This document shows positions 62,165 to 64,000 of a DNA stretch of 64,000 bases, one piece after another. A program made the position numbers and the translations under genes. Under the pieces are notes generated by a model that saw nothing but the letters and a program-made list of their open reading frames with translations, was not told the DNA's origin and did not search any database. Location: assembly GCA_016859345.1 (NCBI GenBank), contig CM029121.1:1560329-1624328 (forward strand), in the 5' to 3' direction. How positions within the stretch are numbered: the stretch's first letter is position 1; each line of letters opens with the position of its first letter. This stretch comes from Istiophorus platypterus. Its lineage: Eukaryota > Chordata > Actinopteri > Istiophoriformes > Istiophoridae.

Positions 62165-63833
62165 TCATGCACACTTGGCAGTGGGCAGACAGAAGGCCAT
62201 GGCAGAGGGAGGCACCAGGATGTCAGTGAAGATGGGCCGATATCCTGCAGGAAGAGGTGGGGCACTCTGCTCCAATAAGTCCAATACAGCCCCTTTGATT
62301 TCCCTGGAGACATCACCACGAATGTCTAGCAGTACAGACACATGCTCTTCACTGAGGGAACACAAAAACATAAGGGCACAATATTATTATTTAAAATGGT
62401 AGATACCTCATTTTGACATATAATAACATCCCCATTACTGAAATCAAGTACTGTTAGTGTTAACAAATTTTGCACCAATGACTTAGGAGCAAGTGATTTT
62501 TTTTTTCTTTGGCAGGATTTTTGTTTTTGTGATGCTCATTACAAAAACAAAACAAAAGTGCACCCCTAGCATAGTCTAAAGCAGACTAAAAGCATTCATG
62601 TTTACTCCCAGGGGATTTTAACCTTACACTATCTCACCTGACATCCTAAAGCCTGTCTGGCAAAATGCTCTTGCTGATTAAATTAAATTCCAAGCAAAAA
62701 AAGAAAGACATTACAATAGTGTTACTTAACTTGTTAATACAAATATATGTGTTCCCTGTGTTTCAAGTGTATGGAGAAATTAACTATCACCTTGAAGGAG
62801 ACATGACTGCATTTAGTTCTATTTACACTGGGGTAGAGGTGCACTTAAGCCAAAATAAGAAATACGAAAACATCGACAAAAAACTTGAGCCAAACAAACA
62901 AATTGTTCTTCAGTTCAGGCAGGCAAGGGGAAAAAATGATCCTGGAAAAAAAATTCACTGGTCGCTCAGGGCTTCTGCAGATTAGTCATTAATGGACAAT
63001 GGACTATAACTTAAAAACCACACAACAAGCACGGCAGGCTGAAAAACTTGTGACAGCAAGGGGAAAGCAGGTGAGGTCTGATTACCTGATGTCGGGATAT
63101 TTGGCTGCAAGTCCTGACACTTCTAGAGTGAGCATGCTGGGGTCTTTGAGTCGGATGAAGTCAGCCAGGATGGGTAGTAGGGCTAAAGGGTTCACTTCAG
63201 GTACTGACCCATCACCCTCCTACACAGGCACACACAGTTACACGCCTTAGTTTGACTGACCATGGGATTGTGAAAGCAGATACAAGGGGATGTTTTAATT
63301 TCATAACTTTCATTACATTTTCAGTCATGGGAATCAGGGTTAAAACCATTACTTCATTCATGTCACCTTCTAACCCACAATGGGACAGAAAAACTTTCAA
63401 CTACCTATTTAATTTTTTTTTTAAATATTAGTGTATGTTAATGTGAAATTGAGTCATACGTTTGCTGTTGAATCAATTAGTTTCAGTCAATGTATGATTA
63501 GTGCTACAAAATCAGTCAAATCACCTCACATCCATCAGGTGAGAGAGAGCTGAATCTGACACTGACATCATAATACTTCAAAGGGCTAGGATGTAGAAAT
63601 GATGAACTTTTCTGAGTTATGACAGTTCAGGTAAATGTAAGGTAACTGTGATGATGTTTCATATTAATAATCCTCACCAGGCCATTGAAGATTTCTCTGA
63701 AGAGCTGGTCGTCGTCAACCATCTGCTGGGCAAGCTGCCGCCTTTCCTCGGCGCTGCGACACACCAGCCTCTTCTGCATCAAAGCCCTGACATACTCCAC
63801 CACCATCAACCACTGGGCCTCCTCCTGTAGACG
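62165..63833 (-). CDS. exoc3l1: Exocyst complex component 3-like 1, C-terminal exons
   Basis: Three exons visible: 63833-63678, 63219-63086 and 62351-62165, phases 0, 2, stop; the 5' part is off the right edge. They read VEYVRALMQKRLVCRSAEER, then ADFIRLKDPSMLTLEVSGLA, then YPDISEEHVSVLLDIRGDVS and the tail AMAFCLPTAKCA. This is the C-terminal Sec6/EXOC3 domain. The last residues (CLP..CA) and EEHVS fit EXOC3L1 better than EXOC3, whose tail I recall as different. EXOC3L1 is a Sec6-like protein implicated in secretory vesicle tethering. Human EXOC3L1 is on the same chromosome arm as PRMT7. The 63833 exon has no recognised domain boundary; an intron fills 63834-64000. Confidence 0.88.
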
Positions 63834-64000
63834 CTGCAGACACAAAAATAAGATTCAGCCGGCATGTTGAGCATACATTCAAAGTTTAGACCAAGTGTCA
63901 AACAGACACCCTACAACAGCAAGAAGAATTGAACACCTATAATGCAGATGTACAAAATATTATACTGCACATACTAGAGAGTTCTGAAGGATATTTCATG

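Noticed and set aside
62665..62985. 106-aa plus-strand open frame
   Set aside because: It lies in the last exoc3l1 intron, has a low-complexity Lys/Asn-rich composition and no recognisable domain.
1..64000. A novel defence, toxin or phage-like gene system
   Set aside because: The window is vertebrate nuclear DNA with recognisable orthologues. No CRISPR repeats, operon-like clusters or viral genes were found.

Overview
The window looks like nuclear DNA of a teleost fish. It is AT-rich and intron-rich. It holds decayed Tc1-type DNA transposons with long inverted repeats, L2-type LINE 3' ends, tRNA-like SINE pieces and long (TG)n/(CA)n microsatellites. Its genes are vertebrate orthologues with conserved splice phases. 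No bacterial features, CRISPR arrays or viral genes were seen.

Layout from left to right: 1-19520 is the 5' part of wwp2 on the minus strand (non-coding exon 1 plus four coding exons of the C2 region; the rest lies beyond the left edge). 21584-30106 is a complete 18-exon dgat1-like gene on the minus strand. All its exons can be joined in phase, but it carries an in-frame TGA and has lost the MBOAT catalytic histidine, so I call it a degenerate paralogue. 31420-34826 is polr2c (minus, 9 exons, 275 aa). 36238-42981 is coq9 (minus, 9 exons, 338 aa). 43984-47252 is ciapin1 (plus, 8 exons, 312 aa), head to head with coq9 over about 1 kb. 47950-51500 is transposon-derived. 51520-59170 is prmt7 (minus, 18 exons, 696 aa). 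62165-63833 holds the last three coding exons of exoc3l1 (minus); its 5' part lies beyond the right edge.

The gene set matches material that in human lies on 16q21-q22 (COQ9, CIAPIN1 and POLR2C neighbours; WWP2, PRMT7 and EXOC3L1 on the same arm). This is conserved synteny, not an operon. The genes are housekeeping: ubiquitin ligation, RNA polymerase II, ubiquinone synthesis, cytosolic Fe-S assembly, arginine methylation and exocyst-related tethering. The dgat1-like gene is the odd member, since human DGAT1 sits elsewhere (8q24).

I found no unknown multi-gene system. The signals most worth following are the dgat1-like copy with two separate inactivating changes, the coq9 exon flanked by complementary UG and CA repeats, a GC-AG intron in coq9, a GC-rich hairpin in prmt7 intron 1, and a longer Fe-S motif spacing in ciapin1. 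Exon boundaries were read by hand from splice signals, phase and remembered family sequence; no alignment program or database search was run.
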